Positions 25,225 through 33,856 of a DNA stretch of 64,000 nt are shown here, piece after piece. Position 1 is the first letter of the stretch. Every line of letters starts with the position of its first letter. The stretch spans positions 945,143-1,009,142 of the forward strand of contig NZ_JAPVBG010000001.1 of NCBI RefSeq assembly GCF_026967805.1. The letters run 5' to 3'. The notes under the pieces are model-generated. The model saw only the letters and a list, made by a program, of their open reading frames with translations. It had not been told where the DNA came from and did no database searches. The translations under genes and the position numbers were made by a program. This stretch comes from Blastococcus sp. VKM Ac-2987 (GTDB lineage Bacteria > Actinomycetota > Actinomycetes > Mycobacteriales > Geodermatophilaceae).

Positions 25225-25230
25225 AATCTA
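25225..25230 (-). promoter_or_regulatory. -10 box upstream of the MFS gene
   Basis: Minus-strand TAGATT is followed by 8 bases and then GTG 25216, consistent with a leaderless start. Confidence 0.4.
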
Positions 25231-25271
25231 GGCAGCGCGGTCCGACGCCGGCCACCCGGGGTGGCCCGTGG

Positions 25272-25913
25272 TCAGGAGCCGGGCCGCGCCATCCGGAAGG
25301 TGCGGTCGAGCACCGAGTACTCGTCGTAGCCGAGGCGGCCGACGAGGCGCATCGCCGCCGTGTCCACCCGGCCGTCCCGGACGAAGCGGTCGTCGATGTA
25401 GACGCCCACGACCTCGCCGAACACCAGGTGGAACCGGTGCGTCCCACCGCGGTGGGGCACCGGCAGCGCGTCGACCACGACGCACTCCAGGGCCGCCGGT
25501 ACGCCGGCCACCCGGGGCGGAGCGACCCGCCGGGACGGGACGAGCTCCAGCCCGGCGTGCTCCGCCTCGCTCTCGTCCCGGGCCAGCTCCAGCGAGGTGG
25601 CGTTCATCGCCTCGCGCAGGTCGTAGGAGACGAGGTTGCAGACGAACTCGCCGGTCGCCGCCGCGTTCGCGTGCGAGTCCTTCAACCCGCCGACGTCGCC
25701 CGCCGGCTGCACCACCTCGGTGCTGAACATGACGACGTCGGGCCGGTCGGCCACCGCCTGGAAGAAGCTGAACGGGGCCAGGTTCACCACCCCGGCCGGG
25801 GTGAGGCTGGAGATCCAGCCGATCGGCCGCGGCGCGACCAGCGCCTTGAACGGGTTCCACGGCAGCCCGGCGTCCCCGTCGCCGCGGGCCCCCCGCTCGC
25901 TGTCGTAGTACAT
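25272..25913 (-). CDS. Flavin reductase-like, FMN-binding split-barrel protein
   Basis: This 213-residue protein has the family start NPFKALVAPRPIGWISSLTP and the block NLAPFSFFQAVADRPDVVMF, the flavin-binding core. It then has EFVCNLVSYDLREAMNATS and CVVVDALPVPHRGGTHRFHL. Such proteins reduce or bind FMN, often supplying a partner monooxygenase. It is the last gene of the long catabolic operon, 46 bases after the CoA transferase. No oxygenase is encoded in the operon itself, so its partner is unclear. Confidence 0.85.
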   Translation of the reverse strand: MYYDSERGARGDGDAGLPWNPFKALVAPRPIGWISSLTPAGVVNLAPFSFFQAVADRPDVVMFSTEVVQPAGDVGGLKDSHANAAATGEFVCNLVSYDLREAMNATSLELARDESEAEHAGLELVPSRRVAPPRVAGVPAALECVVVDALPVPHRGGTHRFHLVFGEVVGVYIDDRFVRDGRVDTAAMRLVGRLGYDEYSVLDRTFRMARPGS

Positions 25914-25959
25914 CGCCGTCCTCAGCGTCGGGATGCGCAGCCGGCGCCGGCCGCGGCGC

Positions 25960-27204
25960 TCACGCGTCCACCAGCCGGATCACCTGCTGCTCGTGCAGCC
26001 GGCCCAGCTCGGCGTCGGTGAGCCCCAGCAGCGCGGTCAGCACCTCCGCGGTGTCCGCACCCAGCCGCGGCGCCGGCTGCGGCGGGAGCCCGCCGTCGGG
26101 CCAGCGGAGCGGGGAGGCGGCGGCCAGCATCCGGCCGATCCCGGGCTGGTCGACGTGCCGGACGACCGGGTCCTGGTCCGGGGCGTACCGCGCCGCGGCC
26201 TGGCGCACCGTGCGGTACGGGCTCCACAGCACGCGGGCGACGTCGAGCTGCTCGGCGAGCTCGTCGAGCGGGCGGGCGGCGAACCACGGGCGCAGCACCG
26301 CGGCGATCGTCTCCCGCAGCCGGTAGCGCTCCGACTCGCTGTCCAGGTCGGTGTCCAGCGCCCGCTCCAGCGCCCGGAACACGTCCTCGGTGGCGGTCAC
26401 CCGGCACAGCGCGCGCCACTGCTTCTCGGTCAGCGCGACCACCATGAGGCGCTGCCCGTCGGACGTGGCGAAGTCGGCGCCGAAGCTGCCGTAGACGTGG
26501 TTGCCCAGCCGCGAGCGGTCGCGCCCGCTGAGCTCGGCGTCGGCCAGCCAGCCCAGGTTGGCCACGCCGGCGAGGGCGACGTCGGCGAGCGCGATCTGCA
26601 CGTGCGCCCCGCGGCCGGTGACCGACCGCTCGTGCAGCGCCGACAGCAGCCCGGCCACCGCCGTCGCCCCGGTGAGCAGGTCCCACGCCGGCAGCACGTG
26701 GTTGACCGGTGCGTCCATCGACTCGGGACCGGTCATCTGCGGGACGCCCACCTCGGCGTTGACGGTGTAGTCGACCGCCGGGCGCCCGTCCCGGTGCCCC
26801 TGCACGCGGACGTGCACCAGGTCGGCGCGGCGGGCGGAGAGCGCCTCGTAGGACAGCCAGCGCTGGCCGACCGCGTTGTCGAGGAAGACCCCGCTGCCCG
26901 CCGTCGCCAGCGCCGCGACCAGCTCCCGGCCGGCCTCGGACCGGACGTCGACGGTGACCGAGCGCTTGCCCTTGTTCAGCGAGGCCCAGTAGATGCTCGC
27001 GCCGTCGGGCGCCACCGGCCAGCGGTGGTGGTCGTTGCCCCCGCCGAGCGGATCGACGCGGACCACCTGCGCGCCGAGCTGGGCCAGGGTCATGCCGGCC
27101 GACGGGCCGGCGACGAACGACGAGAACTCCACGACCGACAGGTCGGCCAGCGGCCGGCCGGACGCCGGCGCCGGGTCCGCGGTGGGACCGGTCATCGCAC
27201 GCAC
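25960..27204 (-). CDS. Class III CoA transferase (CaiB/BaiF family)
   Basis: This 414-residue protein shows the family layout: a Rossmann-like start (LADLSVVEFSSFVAGPSAGM, then LGAQVVRVDPLGGGNDHHRW), KRSVTVDVRSEAGRELVAAL, and a C-terminal half with PYRTVRQAAARYA and VRHVDQPGIGRM. These enzymes move CoA between acyl-CoA and a free acid through an aspartyl-CoA intermediate. Within the operon it may activate the imported acid or recycle CoA from a pathway product. It lies 19 bases downstream of the enoyl-CoA hydratase gene. Confidence 0.9.
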   Translation of the reverse strand: MRAMTGPTADPAPASGRPLADLSVVEFSSFVAGPSAGMTLAQLGAQVVRVDPLGGGNDHHRWPVAPDGASIYWASLNKGKRSVTVDVRSEAGRELVAALATAGSGVFLDNAVGQRWLSYEALSARRADLVHVRVQGHRDGRPAVDYTVNAEVGVPQMTGPESMDAPVNHVLPAWDLLTGATAVAGLLSALHERSVTGRGAHVQIALADVALAGVANLGWLADAELSGRDRSRLGNHVYGSFGADFATSDGQRLMVVALTEKQWRALCRVTATEDVFRALERALDTDLDSESERYRLRETIAAVLRPWFAARPLDELAEQLDVARVLWSPYRTVRQAAARYAPDQDPVVRHVDQPGIGRMLAAASPLRWPDGGLPPQPAPRLGADTAEVLTALLGLTDAELGRLHEQQVIRLVDA

Positions 27205-27223
27205 CTCCTCCTGGTGGGCCGCC

Positions 27224-28000
27224 TCACCGGAAACGGGGCGGTCGCTTCTCGAGGAACGCCTGCCGCCCCTCGGCGAGATCGGGGCTGTGCCCGTTGAGCG
27301 CGACGGCGACGTGCTCGTCGTCGAGGAAGCCGTCCAGCGTCCGGTCCGGCGCGCGGCGCAGCAGGGACGTCGTCAGCGCGATCGCGTCGGCCGGCCCGGC
27401 GGCGAGCCGGCGGGCCAGCGCCAGGGCGGATTCCCCGGCCTCCCCCGGCGCAACCAGCCGGGTGACCAGCCCCAGCTCGTGCGCCCGGTCCGCCGGCAGT
27501 CGCTCCCCGAGCAGCAGCAGCTCCGCGGCGCGCTGGTGCCCGACGTGCCGGGACAGCGACCAGGCGAGGCCCGCGTCGGCGACCAGCGCGCGCTGCGCGA
27601 ACGGGGCGGCGAAGAACGCCTCCCGGCTGGCGACCACCAGGTCGCAGGAGAGGACCAGCCCCCACGCGGCCCCGACGGCGAACCCCTCGACGGCGGCGAT
27701 CACCGGTGCCCGGCAGGTCGTGAGGGCACGGACGACGCGGTGCGCCAGCCGCACCCGGGCCGCGGGCGCGGTCACCCCGCTGCCGGGGTTCGAGCCCATC
27801 GAGGTGACGTCCCCGCCCGCGGAGAACCAGCGGTCGCCGCCGGTCAGCACCACCGCGCGCACGTCGTCGCGGTCCAGCCCGGCCAGCTGCTCGCCGAGGG
27901 ACTCCCAGGCGGCCCAGTCCAGCGCGTTGCGGGCCTGGGGCCGGTCGAGGGTGACGACGGCGACGCCGTCGTCGTCGACCCGGCTGTGCACCCCGGTCAT
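27224..28000 (-). CDS. Enoyl-CoA hydratase/isomerase family protein
   Basis: This 258-residue crotonase-fold protein has VAVVTLDRPQARNALDWAAW at the start and the first oxyanion-hole segment GGDRWFSAGGDVTSMGSN. The second is APVIAAVEGFAVGAAWGLVL followed by SCDLVVASREAFFAAPF. In many hydratases a Glu follows in the next helix; here the helix reads RALVADAGLAWSLSRHVG without an obvious equivalent, so isomerase or another activity is possible. ATG 28000 overlaps the acyl-CoA dehydrogenase stop (ATGA). Confidence 0.88.
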   Translation of the reverse strand: MTGVHSRVDDDGVAVVTLDRPQARNALDWAAWESLGEQLAGLDRDDVRAVVLTGGDRWFSAGGDVTSMGSNPGSGVTAPAARVRLAHRVVRALTTCRAPVIAAVEGFAVGAAWGLVLSCDLVVASREAFFAAPFAQRALVADAGLAWSLSRHVGHQRAAELLLLGERLPADRAHELGLVTRLVAPGEAGESALALARRLAAGPADAIALTTSLLRRAPDRTLDGFLDDEHVAVALNGHSPDLAEGRQAFLEKRPPRFR

Positions 28001-29184
28001 GCCGTCACCGCCGGGCGCTGGCTGAACCGCCGGCCGGTGACCTGCTCGGCGATCAGGTTGCGCAGGATCTCCGAGGTGCCGCCGGCCAGGGCCATGCCGC
28101 GCACGTCCCGGAAGTACCGCTCCACCGGCGCGTCCCGGGTGTAGCCGCGATGGCCGTGCAGCTGGATCGCCTCGTTGGTGACGAACTGCGCGGCCTCGTT
28201 CGCGACCAGCTTCGCGACCGCGGTGTGCCCGAGCGCGGGGAAGCCGTCCTCCGACGAGACCGCCGCCCGCCACAGCGCCAGCCGGGCGGTCTCGATGCGG
28301 ACCGCCATGTCGGCGAGCTTCCACTGCAGGCCCTGGAACTCCACGATGGGGCGGCCGAACTGCTCGCGCTGCGCGGTGTAGGCGATCGAGTCCTCCAGCG
28401 CGGCCCGCGCCACCCCGATGCACATCGCCGCGTTGCCGCACCGCTCCGGGTTGAACTGCCGCAGCAGCAGCCGGGCGCCGGCGGTGGAGTCCGGATCGGG
28501 CGGGATCACCACCTGGGCGTCGTCGACCTCGACGTCCTCGAAGCTGAGCGTCGCCTCGGCCACGCCCCGGCTGCCCATCTTCGGCGAGGTGTCGACCACC
28601 TCGAACCCGGGCTGCCCGCGCTCGACCACCACCGCACCGATGCCCCGGGAGCCGGTGGAGCCCGGCGCGCGGCAGAACACCAGCAGGGTGTCGGCCCGGT
28701 CGCCGCCGGTGATGTAGCACTTGGTCCCGTTGAGCCGGAGCACGCCGTCGGTCCCGCGGCCGAGCTGCGTGGTCAGCTCGGTCCCGCTGGAGCCGGCCCC
28801 GGGCTCGGTCATCGCGATCGCGAAGTACCGCTCCCCCCGGGCCACCCCGGGCAGCAGCCGCTCGCGTTGCTCGGCCGTGCCCACCACGGCCAGCGCCCGC
28901 GGCGGGCCGTTGAGGAACATCTGCGCCACGATCGCCGTGGCCATGCAGCCGGCGGCGATCTCCTCCAGCACCAGGCAGGCCTCGAACACGCCCTTGCCGC
29001 GGCCGCCGTGCTCGACCGGCACGGTCAGCCCCAGCAGGCCGGAGGACCGGAGGACGTCGAGCGAGGTCTCCGGGAAGGACTCCTCCTCGTCCCAGCGGCG
29101 GGCCTGTGGCCGCACCGCGGCGGCCACCTCGCGGGCCAGCCCCTGCAGCTCCCGCTGCTCGTCGTCGAGCTCGAAGCCGATCAC
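27997..29184 (-). CDS. Acyl-CoA dehydrogenase
   Basis: This 395-residue FAD enzyme has FELDDEQRELQGLAREVAAA at the start, the flavin-site block AIAMTEPGAGSSGTELTTQL, and the C-terminal IQLHGHRGYTRDAPVERYFR. Near the end AGGTSEIL replaces the usual EGTxEI, so the common catalytic Glu is absent. A base at the alternative site, as in isovaleryl- and long-chain acyl-CoA dehydrogenases, is likely, suggesting a branched or bulky substrate. GTG 29184 overlaps the MaoC stop. It introduces the alpha-beta double bond in the operon's beta-oxidation scheme. Confidence 0.9.
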   Translation of the reverse strand: MIGFELDDEQRELQGLAREVAAAVRPQARRWDEEESFPETSLDVLRSSGLLGLTVPVEHGGRGKGVFEACLVLEEIAAGCMATAIVAQMFLNGPPRALAVVGTAEQRERLLPGVARGERYFAIAMTEPGAGSSGTELTTQLGRGTDGVLRLNGTKCYITGGDRADTLLVFCRAPGSTGSRGIGAVVVERGQPGFEVVDTSPKMGSRGVAEATLSFEDVEVDDAQVVIPPDPDSTAGARLLLRQFNPERCGNAAMCIGVARAALEDSIAYTAQREQFGRPIVEFQGLQWKLADMAVRIETARLALWRAAVSSEDGFPALGHTAVAKLVANEAAQFVTNEAIQLHGHRGYTRDAPVERYFRDVRGMALAGGTSEILRNLIAEQVTGRRFSQRPAVTA

Positions 29185-29633
29185 GCGCCCGCCCCGGCCG
29201 TCTTGATCATCATGCCGATCTCGCCGGTCTGGACCACCTCGTCGTGCTGGTCGAGCAGCGTGAACCGGCGGCCGATGATGCCGCGGTCCCCGGCGCTGGT
29301 CAGCCGCTTGGCGAGGATCTCCATCTCCCCGCGCAGGGTGTCGCCGATCAGGATCGGTTTCCGGAAGGCCCACCGCTCGATGTCGAGCATCGCCAGCGCC
29401 GACTCGGAGAACCACCCGGCGCGCTCCATCAGGCCGGTCAGCATCGAGACGCCGAACAGCCCGTGCACGACCCGCTGCCCGTAGAAGGTGGTCCGGGCGA
29501 ACTCCGCGTCGCTGTGGATGGCGGCCCAGTCGCCCGACACCATGGAGAAGGTGACCAGGTCGGTCTCGGTCACCGTCCGGGCCGGCGTGCGGAGCACCTG
29601 GCCGACCTCGAGGTCGTCGTAGAACAGGCTCAC
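29181..29633 (-). CDS. MaoC-family dehydratase
   Basis: This 150-residue hotdog protein begins YDDLEVGQVLRTPARTVTET. The R-hydratase catalytic motif appears as MVSGDWAAIHSDAEFARTT (Asp, then His five residues on). GQRVVHGLFGVSMLTGL and the C-terminal strands are typical. It probably adds water to an enoyl-CoA. The operon thus carries both a crotonase and a MaoC enzyme, which could act on different intermediates or stereochemistries. It lies 16 bases after the thiolase gene. Confidence 0.9.
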   Translation of the reverse strand: MSLFYDDLEVGQVLRTPARTVTETDLVTFSMVSGDWAAIHSDAEFARTTFYGQRVVHGLFGVSMLTGLMERAGWFSESALAMLDIERWAFRKPILIGDTLRGEMEILAKRLTSAGDRGIIGRRFTLLDQHDEVVQTGEIGMMIKTAGAGA

Positions 29634-29649
29634 AGCTGATCGTCGCCTC

Positions 29650-30798
29650 TCATCGCGTCGGGGACGTGCCGAGCAGGGCCGTCACCTGGCTGGACAGCAC
29701 CCCGCCGTTGCCGTGCACCAGGGCCACGTCCCCGCGCACCTGCCGGTCCCCCGCCTCGCCGCGGAGCTGCCGGACCGCCTCGACCAGCGCGAAGATCCCG
29801 TACATGCCCGGGTGGCAGTAGGAGAGGCCGCCGCCGTTGGTGTTCACCGGGAGCCGGCCTCCCGGTGCGATCGCGCCGGAGGCGACGAGGTCGCCGCCCT
29901 CGCCCTTCGCGCAGAACCCGAGGTCCTCCAGGAACAGCACCGGGTTGATCGTGAACGCGTCGTAGAGCTCCAGCAGGTCGACGTCGGCCGGCGTCAGCCC
30001 GGCCTGGGCGAACGCCCGGCGGCCGGAGTCGACCGCGGCGGTGACCGTGAGGTCGGGCATGTGCGTGATGCTGCGGTGCCAGTGCGCCTCGCCGTGCCCC
30101 AGCAGGTACACCGGCGGCCGGCGCAGGTCGGCGGCGCGCTCGGCCGACGTCAGGAGCAGCGCCCCACCCCCGTCGGTGACCAGGCAGCAGTCCCGCACGG
30201 TCAGCGGCGAGGAGACCATCCGCGAGGAGAGCACGTCGTCCACGGTGAGCGCATCACGGGCGAACGCGGCCGGGTTCAGCTGCGCCCACTGCCGGGCCGC
30301 CACCGCGACGGCGGCCAGCTGCTCCCGGGTGGTCCCGTACTGGTGCATGTGCCGGGCGGCCGCCAGCGCGTACATCGTCACCGGGTACCGGGGCCGGTAC
30401 GGCCGCTCGTGCGGCGACCCCTCCGACTGCGACACCAGCCGGCCGGAGTCCGACCGCTGGGTGCTGCCGTACACGACCAGCGCGACGTCGCACTGACCGG
30501 CGGCGATGGCCGCGGCCGCGTGCCCGACGTGCGAGACGAAGGAGCTGCCGCCTACCGCCGTGCTGTCGGTGTGGCGCGGCCGGACCCCGAGGTACTCGGC
30601 GACGTCGAGCCCCGGCAGCTGGTAGTAGGCCGACGCGGTGAACAGTCCGTCGACGTCGGACAGGGCCAGGCCCGCGTCCTCGAGCGCCACCCGGGTGGCG
30701 CGGGCCACCAGGTCCAGCGGGGTGCTTCCCGGCACGGCCAGGCCGACGCCGTCCTCCCCCACGCCGACGACCGCGGTCCGCCCGCTGAGCTCACTCAT
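29650..30798 (-). CDS. Thiolase-family protein (SCP2/DUF35-associated type)
   Basis: This 382-residue thiolase fold has VARATRVALEDAGLALSDVD, GGSSFVSHVGHAAAAIAAGQ and the C-terminal NTNGGGLSYCHPGMYG with a Cys-His pair. The N-terminal nucleophile Cys of classic thiolases is replaced by the GGSS segment, as in the subgroup partnered with DUF35 zinc-ribbon/OB proteins (for example the BbsAB-type thiolases). It likely cleaves a beta-keto-acyl-CoA. Its start overlaps the DUF35 gene end by 8 bases, consistent with a complex of the two. Confidence 0.88.
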   Translation of the reverse strand: MSELSGRTAVVGVGEDGVGLAVPGSTPLDLVARATRVALEDAGLALSDVDGLFTASAYYQLPGLDVAEYLGVRPRHTDSTAVGGSSFVSHVGHAAAAIAAGQCDVALVVYGSTQRSDSGRLVSQSEGSPHERPYRPRYPVTMYALAAARHMHQYGTTREQLAAVAVAARQWAQLNPAAFARDALTVDDVLSSRMVSSPLTVRDCCLVTDGGGALLLTSAERAADLRRPPVYLLGHGEAHWHRSITHMPDLTVTAAVDSGRRAFAQAGLTPADVDLLELYDAFTINPVLFLEDLGFCAKGEGGDLVASGAIAPGGRLPVNTNGGGLSYCHPGMYGIFALVEAVRQLRGEAGDRQVRGDVALVHGNGGVLSSQVTALLGTSPTR

Positions 30799-31186
30799 CG
30801 GTCCCTCCCTCGACGACGGCGACCAGGCGCGCGTCCCCCGCGGGCCCGTCGACCGGCTGCGGGGTCAGCCGCACCCGCGCGCCCAGCGGTGCGGACGTCC
30901 CCTCCACCACGCTCATCACCCGGAATCCCTCGTCGAGGTCGACGAGGACGACGGTGTACGGGTCCTCGTCCCGCGGGGTGAGCGTGCTGGCCGAGTAGAC
31001 CGTCCCGGCACCGGCGCTCGGCTCCCAGCGCAGCGCGTCGGCGCTGCAGACCGGGCACAGCACCCGCGGCGGGAAGAGCGCCGAGCTGCACCGCTCGCAC
31101 CGCTGGTGGACCAGCCGGCCGGCCCGCAGCGCCTCGAAGTAGTACCGGCTGGGACCGATGTCCCCGGCCGGGGTCGGGTCAGCCAC
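30791..31186 (-). CDS. Zinc-ribbon OB-fold protein (DUF35)
   Basis: This 131-residue protein has a helical start (RYYFEALRAGRLVHQRC), a rubredoxin-like zinc ribbon with CERC...CPVC, and an OB-fold (AGTVYSASTLTP, VVLVDLDEGFRVMSVVEG). DUF35 proteins bind thiolases and acyl-CoA enzymes and form part of the active site or a channel. The overlap with both neighbours and the thiolase next door indicate a heteromeric thiolase. Confidence 0.9.
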   Translation of the reverse strand: MADPTPAGDIGPSRYYFEALRAGRLVHQRCERCSSALFPPRVLCPVCSADALRWEPSAGAGTVYSASTLTPRDEDPYTVVLVDLDEGFRVMSVVEGTSAPLGARVRLTPQPVDGPAGDARLVAVVEGGTDE

Positions 31187-32228
31187 CGGCCACCTCCAGC
31201 ACGGACCGGCCGCTGCCGCGCCCGGCCTCCATGTCCTCGTGCACCCCGCGGGCGCCCGTCAGCGGGGCGACGTCGGTCACCTCGGCGACCAGCCGCCCGG
31301 ACGCGACGGCTTCGAGCAGCTCGGTCATCTCCGGAGTCGTGCAGGACTTGGTGCCCAGGAGCGCGACCTCCTTGAGGATCAGGTAGGCCGGCGGGATCGA
31401 CACCTCCTTGCCCTCCACGTTCCCCACCACGACGACCCGGCCGCCCGGCCGGACCGCGTGCAGCGACTCGCGGAGGGTCGGCGCACCGACGACGTCGACG
31501 ACCACGTCCACCTGCCGGCCGAGCCGGCTGCGCAGCTCCTTGGCGAAGGTGCGCGTCGGCGAGACCAGCACGTGGTCGGCGCCGGCCGCCTCGACCGACC
31601 GCGCCTTCTCCTCGCCGGAGACGATGCCGACGACCGTCGCGCCGAGCATGCGGGCGATGCGCACCGCGTGGACGCCGACGCCTCCGCTGGCACCGGTGAT
31701 GGCCACCGTCTCGCCGGCCTGCACCGCGCCGCGGGTGGCGATCGCGTGGTAGGCGGTGCCCAGCGTGCAGGTGGCGATCGCCGCCTCGGGCAGGGACACC
31801 GCGTCGGGCAGCGGCACGGTCACCCGCGCCTCGACGGCGACGTACTCCGCGTACCCGCCGTCGCGGTCCTCCCCGAGGAACTGCGGCCGGGTGCCGACGC
31901 AGAGCGCGTCGTTGCCCTCCTGGCACCGCGGGCACGTCCCGCACCCCGTGTAGATCATCGTCATGACCCGGTCGCCGACGGCGAAGCCCTCGGCCGCGGA
32001 CCCCACCTCGACCACGCGCCCGCTGACCTGGTGGCCGAGGGTGAGCGGCAGCGAGATCGACGGGAAGGCGCCGGCGCGGGTGAGCAGGTCGTGCCGGCAG
32101 ATGCCGCAGTAGGCGACCTCGACCAGCAGCTGCCCCGGTCCGGGCGCCGGGACCGGCACCTGCTCCTGGACCAGCACGTCGGGGCCGCCGAACCGGTGCA
32201 TGCGGATGGCGCGCATCCGGGTGGTCAT
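31179..32228 (-). CDS. Zinc-dependent medium-chain alcohol dehydrogenase
   Basis: This 349-residue protein has a catalytic-zinc region VEVAYCGICRHDLLTRAG and LTLGHQVSGRVVEVG, a structural zinc loop with four Cys (YTGCGTCPRCQEGNDALC), and a Rossmann motif AITGASGGVGVHAVRIARML. It probably oxidises a hydroxyl or reduces a carbonyl of a pathway intermediate with NAD(P). ATG 32228 overlaps the ligase stop (ATGA), fixing the start inside a much longer open frame. Confidence 0.9.
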   Translation of the reverse strand: MTTRMRAIRMHRFGGPDVLVQEQVPVPAPGPGQLLVEVAYCGICRHDLLTRAGAFPSISLPLTLGHQVSGRVVEVGSAAEGFAVGDRVMTMIYTGCGTCPRCQEGNDALCVGTRPQFLGEDRDGGYAEYVAVEARVTVPLPDAVSLPEAAIATCTLGTAYHAIATRGAVQAGETVAITGASGGVGVHAVRIARMLGATVVGIVSGEEKARSVEAAGADHVLVSPTRTFAKELRSRLGRQVDVVVDVVGAPTLRESLHAVRPGGRVVVVGNVEGKEVSIPPAYLILKEVALLGTKSCTTPEMTELLEAVASGRLVAEVTDVAPLTGARGVHEDMEAGRGSGRSVLEVAGG

Positions 32229-33856
32229 CGCGTCTCCTCGTCGAGCACGGCGGTCGCGGTCTCCCGCAGCCGCACGCGCTGGATCTTGTCGCCGTTGGCG
32301 CTCCGGGTGGTCGGGAACTCGTCCACGACCAGGACCCGCCGCGGCACCTTGAACCGGGCCAGGTCGGCCTTGCACGCGGCCAGCAGCTCGTCCTCGGCCG
32401 GCGGGTGCGAGCCGTCGCCGAGCACGAAGGCCACGGCGACGTCGCCGTCGTCCCGGGTGACCCCCACGACCTGGGCCGCGGCCACCCCGGGCAGCGTCTC
32501 CAGGTAGGACTCGATCTCCCGCGGCCCCACCAGGAAGCCGCCCAGCCGCAGCGCGTCGCCGAGCCGGGCGAGGTAGACCATGTCGCGGCCGGGCAGCTGC
32601 CGCCCCAGGTCGCCGGTCCGGAAGAAGCCGTCGTCGGTGCGGCTGCGCGCCGTCGCCTCGGGCTGGCGCAGGTACCCGGTGCTCACGTTGGGCCCGGCGA
32701 TCTCGATCTCGCCCTCGCCCTCGGCGACCAGCTCCCCGGTGGTGGTGTCCCGGATGCGGAAGGAGATGTCCGGGTCCACCGGCACGCCGCCACCGAGGCT
32801 GCGCCGCTCGACGTCGGCACCCGGCGCGGGATAGGTCATCAGCGCCTGCACCTCGCTGGACCCGTAGGTCTGGAAGAACGACGCGCCCAGCGCCTCCGCC
32901 GCCGCGACCAGGGCGTGCGGGTCGCCGCCGAAGCTGGCGAACGCCCCCTCGCGGAGCGAGCCGATCCGCGCGGCCGGCTCCGCCGCGGCGAGGATCCGGC
33001 GGAGCATCTCGTCGGCACCGGTCGTGTGCGTGACCCGGTGGCGCTCGATGAGCCCGACGGCCTCGTCGCCGTCGAACACCGCCTGGATCACCAGCGGCCG
33101 GCCCCCGGCCATGGCCGCGATCAGAGTGTTGAAGCCGAAGACGCCGCAGAACGGCAGCATGCCGAGCACGACCGCGTCGTCCGCCCGGTAGCCGAAGGCC
33201 CCGGCCACCGCGTGCCCGTGCCGGACCAGCGCCTGCTGGACGTGCAGCACCAGCTTGGGCGCCGAGGTGGTGCCCGAGGAGGTGAAGGCGTTGCACGGCA
33301 GGTCCGGGGCGGCGGCGGACTCCTCGTGCCGGCCGGCGCCGAACAGGTCCTCGTACGGCCGGGCCCGGTCCCGCAGGCCGGCCGGCACCCGGTCCGGCGG
33401 CACGGGGTCGCCCAGCAGCAGCACGTGCCGCAGGGAGTCGGGCGGGTCCTCCCCCAGCCGGTCGAGCATGCCCAGGAAGTCGATGCCGTGGAAGGTCGGC
33501 CAGAGCACCAGGACGTGGGCCTGCCCCTGGTGCAGCAGCTGGCTGACGTCGTGCGAGCGGAGCTTGGTGTTCACGCTGAGCACCAGCGCACCCAGCCGGG
33601 CGGCGGCGAACTGCAGCTCGACCCAGGCCGTGGTGTTGGGCAGCCAGACGGCCACCACGTCTCCGCGCCCCACGCCCAGGCCGGCCAGCCCCGCCGCCAG
33701 CCGCCGCGCGCGGTCGTCGAGCTCGGCGAAGCTGGTCGTGCGGTCGCCGTCGACGAGGCAGGTCTCGCCCCCGCGCTCGGCGGCCAGCCACTCCAGCATC
33801 GCCGGGAAGGTGAGCTCGTGCGGGATCGCGAGGCCCGAACCGGTCCCGGCGCTCAC
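32225..33856 (-). CDS. Acyl-CoA synthetase (AMP-forming ligase)
   Basis: This 543-residue member of the ANL superfamily has the P-loop-like motif TSSGTTSAPKLVLHVQQ, then FQTYGSSEVQALMTY, the hinge RTGDLGRQLPGRDMVYLARL, and the C-terminal catalytic Lys in TTRSANGDKIQRVRL. These enzymes activate carboxylic acids to acyl-CoA through acyl-AMP. Directly next to importer ATPase genes, it likely primes the incoming acid. Its start overlaps the livF-type stop by 4 bases. Confidence 0.93.
   Translation of the reverse strand: MSAGTGSGLAIPHELTFPAMLEWLAAERGGETCLVDGDRTTSFAELDDRARRLAAGLAGLGVGRGDVVAVWLPNTTAWVELQFAAARLGALVLSVNTKLRSHDVSQLLHQGQAHVLVLWPTFHGIDFLGMLDRLGEDPPDSLRHVLLLGDPVPPDRVPAGLRDRARPYEDLFGAGRHEESAAAPDLPCNAFTSSGTTSAPKLVLHVQQALVRHGHAVAGAFGYRADDAVVLGMLPFCGVFGFNTLIAAMAGGRPLVIQAVFDGDEAVGLIERHRVTHTTGADEMLRRILAAAEPAARIGSLREGAFASFGGDPHALVAAAEALGASFFQTYGSSEVQALMTYPAPGADVERRSLGGGVPVDPDISFRIRDTTTGELVAEGEGEIEIAGPNVSTGYLRQPEATARSRTDDGFFRTGDLGRQLPGRDMVYLARLGDALRLGGFLVGPREIESYLETLPGVAAAQVVGVTRDDGDVAVAFVLGDGSHPPAEDELLAACKADLARFKVPRRVLVVDEFPTTRSANGDKIQRVRLRETATAVLDEETR

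Noticed and set aside
22062-25226. A 1054-codon open frame on the minus strand
   Set aside because: It joins out-of-frame MFS sequence to the LGFP gene. The N-terminal 475 codons are Arg/Pro/Gly-rich shadow sequence; the real start of the LGFP protein is ATG 23795.
31179-33791. An 870-codon frame on the minus strand
   Set aside because: The first 520 codons shadow the ligase gene. Only the zinc dehydrogenase from ATG 32228 is credible.
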